Below are positions 1-7,380 of a DNA stretch of 14,905 nucleotides, in pieces. Origin of the DNA: CAZSMC01 sp964607755 (GTDB lineage: Bacteria; Zhuqueibacterota; Zhuqueibacteria; Residuimicrobiales; Krinioviventaceae); the NCBI GenBank assembly GCA_964607755.1, contig CAZSMC010000088.1, positions 1-14,905 on the forward strand, read 5' to 3'. Position numbers and translations under genes: made by a program. A model generated the notes under the pieces. That model saw only the letters and a program-made list of their open reading frames with translations. It made no database searches and was not told where the DNA came from. Position 1 is the stretch's first letter. Every line of letters begins with the position of its first letter.

Positions 1-32
1 GAACGTGTTATTATACTTTTGCTTGGGACCAG

Positions 33-749
33 CTAGAGTTTTTTAAAAATGCTCAAAAGCTTTAATTTCCACACCATCCAAATGGCTTCGCGGACGATTT
101 TATGGGACATTTTGGAGATGCCGGCGCGGCGGTCGATGAAAATAATCGGAATTTCACCGATGGTAAAACCCTTTTTCCAGGCTTTGAAATTAAGCTCGAT
201 CTGAAAAGAATAGCCATCCGATTGCACACGATCCAGATCGATACTTTCCAGCACTTTGCGATTAAAGCATTTGAAACCGCTGGTGCAATCATGAACCGGC
301 AGTCCGGTAATAATTTTGGTGTAATAGCTTGCCCCCATACTCAAGAGCAACCGCGTCAGCGGCCAATTGACAACATTAACACCGCGAACATAACGAGAAC
401 CGAGCACAATGTCATACTCTTCACTGGCAACCAGCAGATTAGGGATTTCAGCAGGATCGTGCGAAAAATCCGCATCCATCTCGATGAACCGGTCAAAACT
501 TCTCTCTAATCCGTATCTAAATCCCGTTACATAAGCAGAGCCCAAACCGAATTTTGCGGGACGTTTTAAAAGATGGACCCTATCATCATGCTCAGCCATT
601 TGCTCGACCAAATCTGCGGTACCGTCCGGAGAATTATCGTCAACTACGAGAACATTTATGTGCTCAACAGCCAGCTCGAGAATATTTTGAACCAAAACGG
701 TGATATTTTCAGCTTCATTGTACGTAGGAATAATGACCAGTGTTTTCAA
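33..749 (-). CDS. GT2 polyprenol-phosphate mannosyltransferase-like
   Basis: This 238-residue protein is a family 2 glycosyltransferase of the dolichol/polyprenol-phosphate mannose synthase (DPM1/Ppm1) type, which moves a hexose from GDP-mannose (or a similar donor) to a polyprenyl phosphate on the cytoplasmic face of the membrane. Visible motifs are IIPTYNEAENI (6-16), VVDDNSPDGT (35-44), the metal-binding DAD (92-94) in EMDADFSHDP, DCTSGFKCF (154-162) and the family signature EIPIIFIDRRAGISKMS (199-215). It has no C-terminal membrane segments, so it is the short, single-domain form. The start is TTG (747-749), with GGAG five bases upstream; no ATG fits. It is the last gene of a purE, rmlD-like, GT2 run and begins 14 bases after the preceding stop. 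Sugar and lipid specificity cannot be read from the sequence; glucose- or undecaprenyl-type relatives are possible. Confidence 0.9.
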   Translation of the reverse strand: MKTLVIIPTYNEAENITVLVQNILELAVEHINVLVVDDNSPDGTADLVEQMAEHDDRVHLLKRPAKFGLGSAYVTGFRYGLERSFDRFIEMDADFSHDPAEIPNLLVASEEYDIVLGSRYVRGVNVVNWPLTRLLLSMGASYYTKIITGLPVHDCTSGFKCFNRKVLESIDLDRVQSDGYSFQIELNFKAWKKGFTIGEIPIIFIDRRAGISKMSHKIVREAIWMVWKLKLLSIFKKL

Positions 750-763
750 AGGTGCTCCAGTGG

Positions 764-1645
764 CTACTGTCGATATTTATATTTTTGTAGTCCTTGCCGG
801 ACGTCCGATAGATTGAGACATAATTCATAAAGAGCCTTGTCCAGGACCAGTCCCGATTTTAACGGACGAGGTGCCTTTTGGTTCAGTTCTTCCGTAGTAA
901 TCGGGTGGATAAGCGAGGCATCGAGATCAAATACATCGGCGATGGTTTGGGCAAAAGAATACCGGCTGACAATTTCCCGGCCGGCAATGTTGATAATACC
1001 GCAAAATTCCTGCTTAATCACATCCCATATCGACAGCGCCAGATCATCATTCAACGTCGTATTGCCAATTTGATCTGTGACGATATTAACGGGTTTGTTG
1101 TTCTGCAGTTGGCTGGTCAGCCATCCCACAAAATCAGGACGGTTGTTTTTTGATTTTCCGTAAAGCACCATTGTGCGGACAATAGTGTACTCGAGCTGGG
1201 ACGTCTTGATGACATTTTCAGCAGCCAGTTTAGAGCGGCCGTAAAAGCCGAGAGGATTGGGCACCGCATCCTCGGTGTACGGACCATTCTTGCCGTCGAA
1301 AATATAATCCGTAGACATGTGCAGAATGCGTGCATTCACTTTCCTTGCCGCATAAACCAGGTTCTCAACTGTCATGACATTGCCGTTCCAGCATGCTTCG
1401 CGTTCATCCTCAGCGCCGTCTACATCTGTATAAGCCGCGCAATTTATAATCTGATCCGGTTCAAAACCAGTGACTAGTTGTTTTAATGCCTCACGGTCCA
1501 GGAGATCGCATTTTGTGTAAATTTGCGGCGGAATAATGTCGGTCGAATCCGCCAGATCGGTACACAGCATATCAACTTCAGGCGGAGCCAATGTCATGAC
1601 CCGTTGACCGAGCAATCCAAGACATCCGGTTATCAAAACTTTCAT
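764..1645 (-). CDS. rmlD: RmlD-like dTDP-4-dehydrorhamnose reductase
   Basis: This 293-residue extended short-chain dehydrogenase matches the RmlD family, which reduces dTDP-4-dehydro-L-rhamnose to dTDP-L-rhamnose with NAD(P)H in the cytoplasm. The nucleotide-binding motif TGCLGLLG lies at 6-13, NCAAYTDVDGAE at 68-79, STDYIFDG at 111-118, and the catalytic pair Tyr135/Lys139 in YGRSK. The C-terminal APRPLKSGLVLDKA is typical of RmlD substrate-binding regions. The length matches the family. ATG is at 1643-1645, but no convincing Shine-Dalgarno sequence precedes it, only a T-rich stretch. It lies 22 bases after purE and 14 bases before the GT2 gene. RmlA, RmlB and RmlC are not in the window, so another NDP-sugar reductase role within the same family is possible. 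Confidence 0.85.
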   Translation of the reverse strand: MKVLITGCLGLLGQRVMTLAPPEVDMLCTDLADSTDIIPPQIYTKCDLLDREALKQLVTGFEPDQIINCAAYTDVDGAEDEREACWNGNVMTVENLVYAARKVNARILHMSTDYIFDGKNGPYTEDAVPNPLGFYGRSKLAAENVIKTSQLEYTIVRTMVLYGKSKNNRPDFVGWLTSQLQNNKPVNIVTDQIGNTTLNDDLALSIWDVIKQEFCGIINIAGREIVSRYSFAQTIADVFDLDASLIHPITTEELNQKAPRPLKSGLVLDKALYELCLNLSDVRQGLQKYKYRQ

Positions 1646-1667
1646 AAAAAAACCATATTTTACGAGT

Positions 1668-2126
1668 TTATAATTTGCAGCCTTTTTTTTGAAACTCGAT
1701 CAGCTTTTCCTTAATATCGGCGTGAGAGAGCGCCAATATTTTTGCGGCAAAAATAGCGGCATTGCCTGCCCCGGCTTTGCCGATTGCCATGGTTGCGACC
1801 GGTACACCGCGGGGCATTTGCACAATAGCGTAAAGCGCATCCTGGCCGTTAAGTGCCGATCCTGACAGCGGCACGCCAATCACCGGCAAGGTGGTATAAC
1901 TGGCAATCACGCCAGGAAGATGAGCAGCCATGCCTGCTCCGGCTATAATGACTGAAAAGCCTTTTTCTTCTGCGGTTTTGGCAAACCCGGCGGTCTGTTC
2001 TGGTGTGCGATGAGCAGATAGAGTAAACGTTTCGTACTCTAATCCAAAAAATTCTAAAAATTGAAAGCACGAATTCATCACTTCCGCATCGGAAGGACTT
2101 CCCATCACAATGGCTACTTTTGGCAA
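1668..2126 (-). CDS. purE: Class I N5-carboxyaminoimidazole ribonucleotide mutase
   Basis: PurE converts N5-CAIR to CAIR in de novo purine synthesis. From the TTG at 2124-2126 the protein is 152 residues and opens PKVAIVMGSPSD, the normal PurE N-terminus with the phosphate-binding MGS-x-SD. SAHRTPE (about 38-44), AGAGMAAHLPG (62-72) and MPRGVPVATMAIG (104-116) are the conserved active-site segments of class I enzymes, the kind that normally work with PurK. I chose this start because GGAG lies 7 bases upstream; a second in-frame TTG at 2148-2150 would add eight basic residues but has no clear ribosome binding site. It heads the purE, rmlD-like, GT2 run, an odd pairing of purine and glycan genes. 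PurK is not in the window. Confidence 0.95.
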   Translation of the reverse strand: MPKVAIVMGSPSDAEVMNSCFQFLEFFGLEYETFTLSAHRTPEQTAGFAKTAEEKGFSVIIAGAGMAAHLPGVIASYTTLPVIGVPLSGSALNGQDALYAIVQMPRGVPVATMAIGKAGAGNAAIFAAKILALSHADIKEKLIEFQKKGCKL

Positions 2127-2207
2127 TTTTGCTCTCCGTTTTTTATTCAATCTTTTTTTATCTCATGATAAAATATAACATTGTATATTGGACTTTTGGA
2201 CAATTTT

Positions 2208-2245
2208 TTAAAGCCACTGATCCACACAGATCAACACGGCTTTAA
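2208..2245. repeat. Hairpin carrying a CACNGAT repeat (copy 1)
   Basis: TTAAAGCC (2208-2215) and GGCTTTAA (2238-2245) are perfect 8-base inverted arms. Inside them TGATC (2218-2222) and GATCA (2229-2233) form a second 5-base stem with loop CACACA. The core, 2213-2239, has the pattern CCAC-x-GAT-xx-ACAC-x-GAT-x-AACAC, with units spaced 10 bases apart, and matches the copy at 12882-12908 at 21 of 27 positions. On neither strand is the outer stem followed by a T-run, so it does not look like a terminator. Confidence 0.7.
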
Positions 2246-2291
2246 GGAACATTTACCTGAGATTTTTGTTCAGATTTAGCAGTCTCTTTAC

Positions 2292-2342
2292 AGAAAAAAT
2301 CTTGCTATTTTTTCTAGCGGGATTCTTGATTCAAATATCCCG
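2292..2342 (-). terminator. Possible degenerate terminator, two adjacent hairpins
   Basis: AGAAAAAAT (2292-2300) and ATTTTTTCT (2307-2315) are perfect 9-base arms around a 6-base loop. CGGGAT (2318-2323) and ATCCCG (2337-2342) form a 6-base G+C-rich stem around 13 bases that include TTGATTCAA. Read on the minus strand, the G+C-rich hairpin comes first and the A/T hairpin, ending in a run of T, follows. This could end the DUF4837 transcript, although the hairpin and T-run are not directly adjacent as in a standard intrinsic terminator. On the plus strand the G+C-rich stem is followed by TCTTTT, but no plus-strand gene is present. Confidence 0.3.
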
Positions 2343-2502
2343 TCTTTTAAATACTTTGACAGACTCTTAAAGTAGCAAATAATAATTTATGGTTTTAAAC
2401 ACCTTGGCACGTTTTTCACAGACAAATCAAATATGAAATCTTCGAATGGCTGCTGGTCATCATATTCCACAGGCTTACCCTCACTCATCATTCACCACTT
2501 CG

Positions 2503-3546
2503 TTAAGGAGACGACTCTTCAGCCGTTCGAAACGTATGCGCCATTGCATCTACCTGGCGGATATACTGCATTTTGCGTTCACCGGGCGCAAACACTGCCA
2601 TGTCGATGAAATAGATACGCTGGGCCTGATCATCGTAAAAACCGTAACACCTGAACGGTCCTCCAGAGATTTTATTCGCATTATCATTTTGCCAGACACC
2701 ATCCAGGCGTATCGCCGGGAAATCATTGAAATAAACTTCTTTTTCTTGTACTTTTATAGTATCGTCAGTATAAATATAATCATCATTATAAAATTTTCTG
2801 GCGATTTCATTACGTTTATTGATCATCCACTCTTTTGTCAGTGTGTAGGGAGTTTCACTGGATTGCCAATACACTGTAATCCAACGAACCGGATCGAACC
2901 GCTCCATAATAACAGTCTGAATGTCGGCTGAATCCACAACAACGTGAAAATCAGCTTGAATTCGCATTGTCCAGCCGTACTTTTTCATCAATTCTTTGGA
3001 GAGCTTTTCTTTCTCCAGGTGTTTAAACAACATGTCTCTGATCTTTTGACTGACAAATTCATCAAACAGGTCAAAGAGTTGTTGCTGGTTTTCCTGTAAA
3101 TTTTGTTCGAGCGTCTCTTTGTCTTTCGCAATCGCAACCACAAGCAATTGATTTCGCGCCCAGGCATCTCTGGAACTAAACAGAGAAGCCTTGTTTTCTC
3201 TGACCCGCTGCAGCGATGAAGCTGACAGAATCTTGTTCACGTATTCTTTCATCTTACCTTCATCCTGAAGAGTCGCCACCATAAGTAAATTTGGCACCCG
3301 CGTCAGCTTGCCGAGTTGATCCGGTGTTTTATGCAAAATCTTAAAAGCGGGTTCCGGCTGCGGAGTGTAATAAATATGAGACAACGACGCCTTTATTTCA
3401 TCCTGCACCTCCAGCCAGAGAGTTGAATCAGCAACGACAACAACCTTGTTTCTATCACCTATGGTATCTTCTTTCATGCCGCAATTGAAAACGGTGAAAA
3501 TCGATCCGGTAATTATTATGTAAACCAGATAGCGAAGAGGATTCAT
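2503..3546 (-). CDS. DUF4837 family probable lipoprotein
   Basis: This 347-residue protein belongs to the uncharacterised DUF4837 family, known mainly from Bacteroidota and relatives. The N-terminus MNPLRYLVYIIITGSIF followed by VFNC-G looks like a lipoprotein signal with Cys near position 22, although Asn before the Cys is not ideal. The body opens with the family-like VVVVADSTLWLEVQDEI segment and closes with GGPFRCYGFYDDQAQRIYFI and a Pro-Gly followed by a YIRQVDAM helix, both typical of DUF4837. The ATG at 3544-3546 is chosen because GGAGG stands 5-6 bases upstream; the in-frame TTG at 3556-3558 overlaps that site. The gene follows the flippase-like gene after 130 bases. The function is unknown; an envelope role is inferred from the signal sequence and the neighbours. 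Confidence 0.8.
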   Translation of the reverse strand: MNPLRYLVYIIITGSIFTVFNCGMKEDTIGDRNKVVVVADSTLWLEVQDEIKASLSHIYYTPQPEPAFKILHKTPDQLGKLTRVPNLLMVATLQDEGKMKEYVNKILSASSLQRVRENKASLFSSRDAWARNQLLVVAIAKDKETLEQNLQENQQQLFDLFDEFVSQKIRDMLFKHLEKEKLSKELMKKYGWTMRIQADFHVVVDSADIQTVIMERFDPVRWITVYWQSSETPYTLTKEWMINKRNEIARKFYNDDYIYTDDTIKVQEKEVYFNDFPAIRLDGVWQNDNANKISGGPFRCYGFYDDQAQRIYFIDMAVFAPGERKMQYIRQVDAMAHTFRTAEESSP

Positions 3547-3676
3547 AAATCCCTCCAATTTTGCTCTGTTATTTTCCTGGTCACTGTTTTGTTAGATAAA
3601 TAGTTAAATGAACTTTTTTTTGAAATGTTTTTGATCCAATGTTTATACAATTAACACAAAAAAAGAAAATATTCAT

Positions 3677-4675
3677 TCAAAGCGGACTAGTTTTCCGGCG
3701 GTATTGGAGATGCTGCTTTTCGCGCCGGATGGCAAAAATAACGCCGCCAGGAATGGTGGCAATGATAGCAATCAGATACGCCAGAAATTCAAACGATACA
3801 ACTTTTGAAGCGGCCAGGCCAATTCCCGCAAACAATGAAACGCCGCTTTGCTCGCGCACACCGATTCCACCCAATGAAATGGGTAAACTGGCAGCCATGG
3901 CAATAACAGGTATAAAAACAAAAAAGTACAGCACTCTTTCGTTGACCCCCACAGCCAGCGCTGCCCAATAATGAACCATAACCCGCATAGACTGGACGAT
4001 CAGGGCAACGATAAAAACGCGCATCATCAGCCGTTTTTTATGACGAAAGCGATTGATCGCCATGTACACATCACGTGACTTGTCCAGGACAATTCTGGGT
4101 AGAAACGGACGGAAAACATTGATCATAATGCGAGCGGCTCGTTCATTAAACAGCAGATACAATCCGAAAAGCCAGGCAGTAAGCACAACAGCGATGAAAT
4201 ATAACATTTTGATAGATGTGAGCATTTGCAGCCACACCAGCGACACGATCATGGCCAGACTGGTAAGCGCGAAAAATCCGACAAAACGGTCAAACAGCAC
4301 GGTCGAAAACGCAGCCGTGGTATTGTTTGCTTTTTTACTGATATCCCAGATCCGGAACGCGTCGCCACCTACATAGCCTAAAAGAAAATTATTAAAGAAC
4401 AAACCGACATGATAAAACGACAGCACCGACCGATACGCGATGTTAATGTTCTGCGATCTCAAAAGAATATACCACTGTAATGAACCCAGCGCATTACTGA
4501 GAGCGAACATACCAACACCTATCGCAGCATAAATCCAGTTGGCTGCGCTTAACTGCTGGACAATCGAGTCAAGACCAACACGCTGTAATAAATAATAAAC
4601 AAGAGAAGCGCTTATAACAAATTTTAAAATATTCAGCCAGATCTTGTTCCGGGGACGCCTTTTTCGTACTTCCAG
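3677..4675 (-). CDS. LPG synthase TM-family flippase-like membrane protein
   Basis: This is an integral membrane protein of the lysylphosphatidylglycerol-synthase transmembrane/UPF0104 (AglD-like) family, whose members are implicated in handling or flipping lipids and lipid-linked sugars. Read from CTG 4673-4675 it has 332 residues: a basic start (RKRRPRNK), a first membrane helix (about 12-30), the conserved LGYVGGDAFRIWDI (99-112), further helices, and SLPISLGGIGVREQ (263-276), the family's C-terminal signature. The only in-frame ATG near the start (4508-4510) would remove the first membrane helix and 55 residues that align with family N-termini. AAAGGAG lies exactly 5 bases before the CTG, so I favour that start. 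It lies directly behind the terminator that follows the DUF2723 gene. Substrate unknown; lipid-linked sugar is inferred from context. Confidence 0.85.
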   Translation of the reverse strand: MEVRKRRPRNKIWLNILKFVISASLVYYLLQRVGLDSIVQQLSAANWIYAAIGVGMFALSNALGSLQWYILLRSQNINIAYRSVLSFYHVGLFFNNFLLGYVGGDAFRIWDISKKANNTTAAFSTVLFDRFVGFFALTSLAMIVSLVWLQMLTSIKMLYFIAVVLTAWLFGLYLLFNERAARIMINVFRPFLPRIVLDKSRDVYMAINRFRHKKRLMMRVFIVALIVQSMRVMVHYWAALAVGVNERVLYFFVFIPVIAMAASLPISLGGIGVREQSGVSLFAGIGLAASKVVSFEFLAYLIAIIATIPGGVIFAIRREKQHLQYRRKTSPL

Positions 4676-4680
4676 GGTGA

Positions 4681-4687
4681 CTCCTTT
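4681..4687 (-). promoter_or_regulatory. Ribosome binding site supporting a CTG start
   Basis: On the minus strand AAAGGAG is followed by the 5-base spacer TCACC and then CTG (4673-4675), which opens the flippase-like frame. It is one of the strongest Shine-Dalgarno matches in the window, and no ATG, GTG or TTG lies at a suitable distance in this frame. Confidence 0.65.
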
Positions 4688-4700
4688 TGTTGTGCGTTTG

Positions 4701-4731
4701 AAAAATGCCCTCTTTTACAATCAAGAGGGCA
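4701..4731 (-). terminator. Intrinsic terminator after the DUF2723 gene
   Basis: TGCCCTCTT (4706-4714) and AAGAGGGCA (4723-4731) are perfect 9-base arms around an 8-base loop. On the minus strand the stem is followed at once by TTTTT (4705-4701). The hairpin begins 6 bases after the DUF2723 stop codon and ends 13 bases before the ribosome binding site of the flippase-like gene. The plus strand also has a T-run after the stem (4733-4738), so it could work in both directions. Confidence 0.85.
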
Positions 4732-4737
4732 CATTTT

Positions 4738-7380
4738 TTACTGAGCAACCGTGTCTTGTTTATTCATTAACGTTTCAAGTTGATTAATTTTCTTTTGCGC
4801 TTCCGAGTCACTCGGATTCGCTTTGCGCCATTCGCGAAGTATATTTAACGCTTTATCGTAATTTTCGTTTCGTTCCAACAGACTCACATAGGAACCGACC
4901 ACATAAGCATTTTCGGGATTATTATTATAAGCGATTTTTGCTAGGCGCAGGAAATCATCCGGCTGGCCGGCATATTCGTACATCTGTCCGACTTGAAGAA
5001 TTAACCTCGGATCCGGAACCGGGATAATTTCGAACGGGATAAATTCTTCCATTTTATCCAAAACTCTGCCAACCTCAGCCGACTTGTCCTGACGTTGATA
5101 TTCGTAGGCAAGCCGCAAAAAGGCAGCCCGGTAATTTTGCAAAAGGCCTTTAATGTTATCGTTGAAATAAACATCCGGATCATTGAGTCCTCTAAATCGA
5201 AAAACTTTAAACAGATTCCTTTCAAGTTTTTTCGCATTGACGTGATCGACTTTATACGGAACGAGTTTGAAACTCAGTCCATCCATGCGCAGATAATCAT
5301 CCAGATTGAGTTTATTCTGATTCGACACCGTAACAGCAAAGTACATGGGTTTCTCCCACTGATTTGCCAGGATAATATTCAGAATCATAAAATCCTGAAT
5401 CCGCAATGCCCTTCCCATGACAGTGGGCTTGAGTTTGAATTTTAACGCCCGTTCTTCATACTCTTCGCTGTCCAGCAACATACGCTTGTCCTGTAGTTCG
5501 GCTAATGCTTCCTCCTGAGCCTTTTTGGTTACCGGTATTTTTATGGTTTTTTCTTCCCACATCATTAATTGCAAATCTTCTATGCGATCATCGGAAAGAC
5601 TGATCGGCACCTTTGGCTCCTGATGCTTCAATTGTTTGATATACCACGGCGTATTTAGTAAACTCAGATTGACAACTCTCACATCCGTTCGTATATCATA
5701 AACATATTGCAGGAACCACAACGGGAACGTATCATTATCGCCGTTGGTAAATACCACAGCATCTTTTTCGCAGGTTTGTAAAATGTTATAGGAATAATCA
5801 TAAGCCACATAGTTACCGGTTCGGTCGTGGCTGTGGTAATTGTGAGCTATCAGGTTGACTGGCAATATCAGGATAAAAAGCGCTGCAAAGACTGCGGAAA
5901 CTATGGTTCGCATTTTTTTATCGGTAAAAGCATCTTTTATCCACTCCAGTACCGCAGTCACTCCAATGCCAATCCACAAAGCAAACGCAAAATACGAACC
6001 GACATAAACGTAATCACGTTCGCGTGGTTGCGGGTCTTCCTGATTGAGATAAATAACAATCGCAAGGCCGGTTAACAGAAAAAGCGCAAGCACCATGAAT
6101 CCGTGCCGGCGGTGCTTTCGGAAGTGATGCACCATGCCCAGCACCCCGACAAGGAACGGAAGTGCCCATAGTCCGTTGAGAGACAGATTCTCCTTGATGT
6201 ATCCGTCTTCTCCTATTGTTGTTCCCTTGCCAATGTATTGCCAGCCAAAATAGCGGAGGTACATTTTCTTTATCTGGTAATTCCACAAAAAATCCATTTG
6301 TTTATCCCACTGGTAAGTGTCGTAATTCATGTTGGGATACTGTTGTTCGAACTGCCACTTTGGCGGCAGTCCGTTGAAACGCCGGGGGAATGTGCCCCAG
6401 GTTCCGTATTGTTCACGGTTGAGATAGCTGACCATTTTCTGCATGGTTTCAGGATCGTTCTCATCCACGGCAGGGTCCTTGTTCGAACGGATGTAAATCA
6501 TCGTATAAGTGGAATAACCGGTAAGCACCAGCAAAATGCTCATCAAAGCAAGGGCAGTAATTTTTTTCTTGTCACTCACCGCCCAGGCAATGCCCAGGAC
6601 AATAGCCAGGATAATAATCGGCAGAATCCATATCCCCAGTGAGCCTGCCATCCGCGGAATATACTGAACCACTCCCGGATAAACGACAGCAAACGCAGCA
6701 CCTGTAACGAGGGCAAAAATGAGCAAATTTTTAAAAGTAATTCGTTCGCCGCGCCGGTCAAGGATATGATAGTAAACGATTAAAAAAATAGCTGGCAGCG
6801 CCAGAACCATGAGAAGGTGCACGCCAATGGCCAGTCCGACAAGATAGGCAATAAACAAGAGATAACGCTCGCTGCCCTTTTGATCGGCTTTTTCCAGCCA
6901 CACCAAAATGAGCCAAACAATAACCGCTGTAAAAGCGGCTGAAATAGCATAGACCTCAGCTTCAACAGCATTAAACCACAGTGTATCGGTAAAGGCAAAA
7001 GCCATAGAGCCGAGCAATCCGCTGGCCACCAGAATGAACATATCAAATGAATCCTGAGGTACACCGCGCCATTGCTTAACCAGCCTGACAATGATCAGGT
7101 AGGTCAGCATAACAGTTAAGGCGGTTGCGAGCGCTGAAATAATGTTGACTCGCAACCCAATATCCGATGCAATCGGCAGCATGGTAAAAATGCGACCGAT
7201 CAGCAAATAAAACGGCGCACCCGGCGGGTGGGGAATGCCCAGAATATACGAACAGGTGATAAATTCGCCACAGTCCCAGAATGAAACCGTGGGCGCAATG
7301 GTGCGCAAATATACAATTAATGACAGCAGAAAGGCCAGTCCGGCAAATACTCGGTTTACGACTTTATAATTCTGCATCAT
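4738..7380 (-). CDS. DUF2723 protein, O-mannosyltransferase-like
   Basis: This 880-residue multi-pass membrane protein carries the DUF2723 domain, related to eukaryotic TMEM260 O-mannosyltransferases and to bacterial membrane glycosyltransferases of the GT-C type, which use polyprenyl-phosphate sugars on the outer face of the membrane. Conserved segments are FWDCGEF (34-40), HPPGAP (51-56), VEAEVYA (139-145), EDPQPRERDYVYVGSYF (448-464) and NGDNDTFPLW (546-555). About eleven hydrophobic helices lie before residue 512. The rest is soluble and ends in TPR-like helical pairs (about 790-870). Two adjacent ATG codons are possible; the second (7375-7377) has better spacing from GAGGAG. The first overlaps the GT4 stop by four bases. 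A terminator follows the stop. Acceptor and sugar are not known; protein mannosylation is inferred from the family. Confidence 0.9.
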   Translation of the reverse strand: MMQNYKVVNRVFAGLAFLLSLIVYLRTIAPTVSFWDCGEFITCSYILGIPHPPGAPFYLLIGRIFTMLPIASDIGLRVNIISALATALTVMLTYLIIVRLVKQWRGVPQDSFDMFILVASGLLGSMAFAFTDTLWFNAVEAEVYAISAAFTAVIVWLILVWLEKADQKGSERYLLFIAYLVGLAIGVHLLMVLALPAIFLIVYYHILDRRGERITFKNLLIFALVTGAAFAVVYPGVVQYIPRMAGSLGIWILPIIILAIVLGIAWAVSDKKKITALALMSILLVLTGYSTYTMIYIRSNKDPAVDENDPETMQKMVSYLNREQYGTWGTFPRRFNGLPPKWQFEQQYPNMNYDTYQWDKQMDFLWNYQIKKMYLRYFGWQYIGKGTTIGEDGYIKENLSLNGLWALPFLVGVLGMVHHFRKHRRHGFMVLALFLLTGLAIVIYLNQEDPQPRERDYVYVGSYFAFALWIGIGVTAVLEWIKDAFTDKKMRTIVSAVFAALFILILPVNLIAHNYHSHDRTGNYVAYDYSYNILQTCEKDAVVFTNGDNDTFPLWFLQYVYDIRTDVRVVNLSLLNTPWYIKQLKHQEPKVPISLSDDRIEDLQLMMWEEKTIKIPVTKKAQEEALAELQDKRMLLDSEEYEERALKFKLKPTVMGRALRIQDFMILNIILANQWEKPMYFAVTVSNQNKLNLDDYLRMDGLSFKLVPYKVDHVNAKKLERNLFKVFRFRGLNDPDVYFNDNIKGLLQNYRAAFLRLAYEYQRQDKSAEVGRVLDKMEEFIPFEIIPVPDPRLILQVGQMYEYAGQPDDFLRLAKIAYNNNPENAYVVGSYVSLLERNENYDKALNILREWRKANPSDSEAQKKINQLETLMNKQDTVAQ

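Larger units (their letters stand above)
2127..2502. other. Non-coding stretch with several hairpins
   Basis: This 376-base A+T-rich interval separates the DUF4837 gene from purE, both on the minus strand. It must hold the end of the DUF4837 transcript and the promoter and leader of purE. It contains three inverted repeats (2208-2245, 2292-2315, 2318-2342) and a short open frame of 34 codons (2387-2491, minus). On the minus strand TACAAT (2180-2185) could be a -10 element for purE, but no well-spaced -35 was found. I see no known riboswitch in it. Confidence 0.6.

Noticed and set aside
2151..2400. Guanine/purine riboswitch before purE
   Set aside because: The three-way junction with its conserved core sequences is not seen; the hairpins are arranged one after another.
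2446..2931. Plus-strand open frame of 161 codons
   Set aside because: It lies antisense to the DUF4837 gene, which has a clear ribosome binding site and family motifs; the translation is low in recognisable features.
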